The notes below the pieces were generated by a model. The model was not told where the DNA came from. It saw only the letters and a list, made by a program, of their open reading frames with translations, and searched no databases. The position numbers and the translations under genes were made by a program. Below are positions 5,341 through 5,571 of a DNA stretch of 5,571 bases, piece by piece. Within the stretch, counting starts at the first letter, position 1; the number at the start of each line of letters is the position of its first letter. Source of the DNA: DSXH01 sp964532065 (GTDB lineage: Bacteria > Bacteroidota > Ignavibacteria > Ignavibacteriales > Melioribacteraceae); the NCBI GenBank assembly GCA_964532065.1, contig CAZHHG010000129.1:1-5571 (forward strand), read 5' to 3'.

Positions 5341-5571
5341 GCTGAGAGTATATTGGGAAAGAAATTACAATATTGTATTTATTGTGGGAAGAGAGAGGCA
5401 ACTGAAAGAGATCACATTCCACCAAAGTGCTTTTTCCCTGAACCATTACCAAGTGATTTAATAACTGTGCCAAGTTGTAGTGTATGCAATAGAGAGTTTG
5501 GTAAGATTGATGAATTTGTTCGGGATGTTTTAGTCTCACTTGATACTACAGAAACACAACCTGAGCTTGCT
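5335..5571 (+). mobile_element. Gene cassette 3 (HNH cassette, truncated by window end)
   Basis: It begins with TTATAC at the cut core 5334 and continues past the window. Its attC is not visible. Prediction: it should end in an attC whose R'' box reads GTATAAC, like that of cassette 1, which has the same core. The leader is 18 bases. Confidence 0.75.
5353..5571 (+). CDS. HNH-type endonuclease (3' partial), TTG start
   Basis: Seventy-three residues are visible. The sequence has two Cys pairs that can bind zinc, CIYC (8-11) and CSVC (42-45), around the DHIPPKCFF segment with D20-H21, followed by N46 and a DE pair (53-54). This is the layout of HNH endonucleases (C-x2-C...DH...C-x2-CN), which cut DNA with a single metal ion. 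Small HNH proteins of this kind (YCGxxx...DHxPPKxxF...VPSCxxCN) are common integron cargo, from memory. The start is TTG at 5353 with GAGAG at 5344-5348 four bases upstream; no ATG lies in frame between the cassette start and the zinc site. The C-terminal part, including any final catalytic residue, is outside the window. The target is unknown: it could be a restriction-like defence nuclease or a selfish nuclease. Confidence 0.85.
   Translation, partial: MGKKLQYCIYCGKREATERDHIPPKCFFPEPLPSDLITVPSCSVCNREFGKIDEFVRDVLVSLDTTETQPELA

Noticed and set aside
5273..5539. 88-codon minus-strand open frame
   Set aside because: It is antisense to the attC arm and to the HNH coding region, whose zinc and DH motifs are clear on the + strand.

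Overview
The window runs from a core-genome helicase into an integron-type gene cassette array. All genes read on the + strand. Positions 1-1971 hold the 3' part of a UvrD/PcrA-type SF1 DNA helicase with mixed, moderately GC codon use. From about 2400 onward the DNA is clearly more AT-rich, as expected for acquired cassettes. The host cannot be named with confidence. The helicase style and a long palindromic intergenic element (GATAGAACGC...GCGTTCTATC) remind me of the Bacteroidota/Ignavibacteriota/Chlorobiota group, but this is a weak inference from memory.

Layout: 1-1971 helicase (5' end outside the window); 1972-2401 gene-free spacer with three separate inverted-repeat structures and three copies of TGACTAAT; 2402-2408 a GTTATAC core that marks the left edge of the array; 2403-3926 cassette 1, with a 172-aa protein carrying a winged-helix-like C-terminus and a 266-aa helical protein resembling predicted pPIWI-associated/HEPN-like nucleases; 3768-3932 attC; 3927-5334 cassette 2, with a 398-aa TIR-domain protein; 5118-5340 a long attC; 5335-5571 cassette 3, truncated by the window end, starting an HNH-type endonuclease from a TTG codon.

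The cassette structure is supported by an internal check. In integrons the R'' box of a cassette's attC matches the first bases of the same cassette, because both were joined in the free circle. Here R'' at 3768 (GTATAAC) is the exact reverse complement of the core at 2402 (GTTATAC), and R'' at 5118 (AGCTAAC) is the exact reverse complement of the core at 3926 (GTTAGCT). Neither matches its neighbouring downstream core exactly. Both attC sites also have foldable L''/L' arms with an unpaired A on the top strand.

No integron integrase gene is present, and the gene to the left is an ordinary helicase, so the window looks like the left end of an integrase-less cassette cluster (CALIN-like) or an array inserted away from its integrase. 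The cargo (TIR, HEPN-like candidate with a DNA-binding-like partner, HNH) suggests an anti-phage or inter-genome conflict theme. That is inferred from domains and setting only. The best candidates for something undescribed are the two-gene cassette and the unrecognised C-terminal half of the TIR protein.
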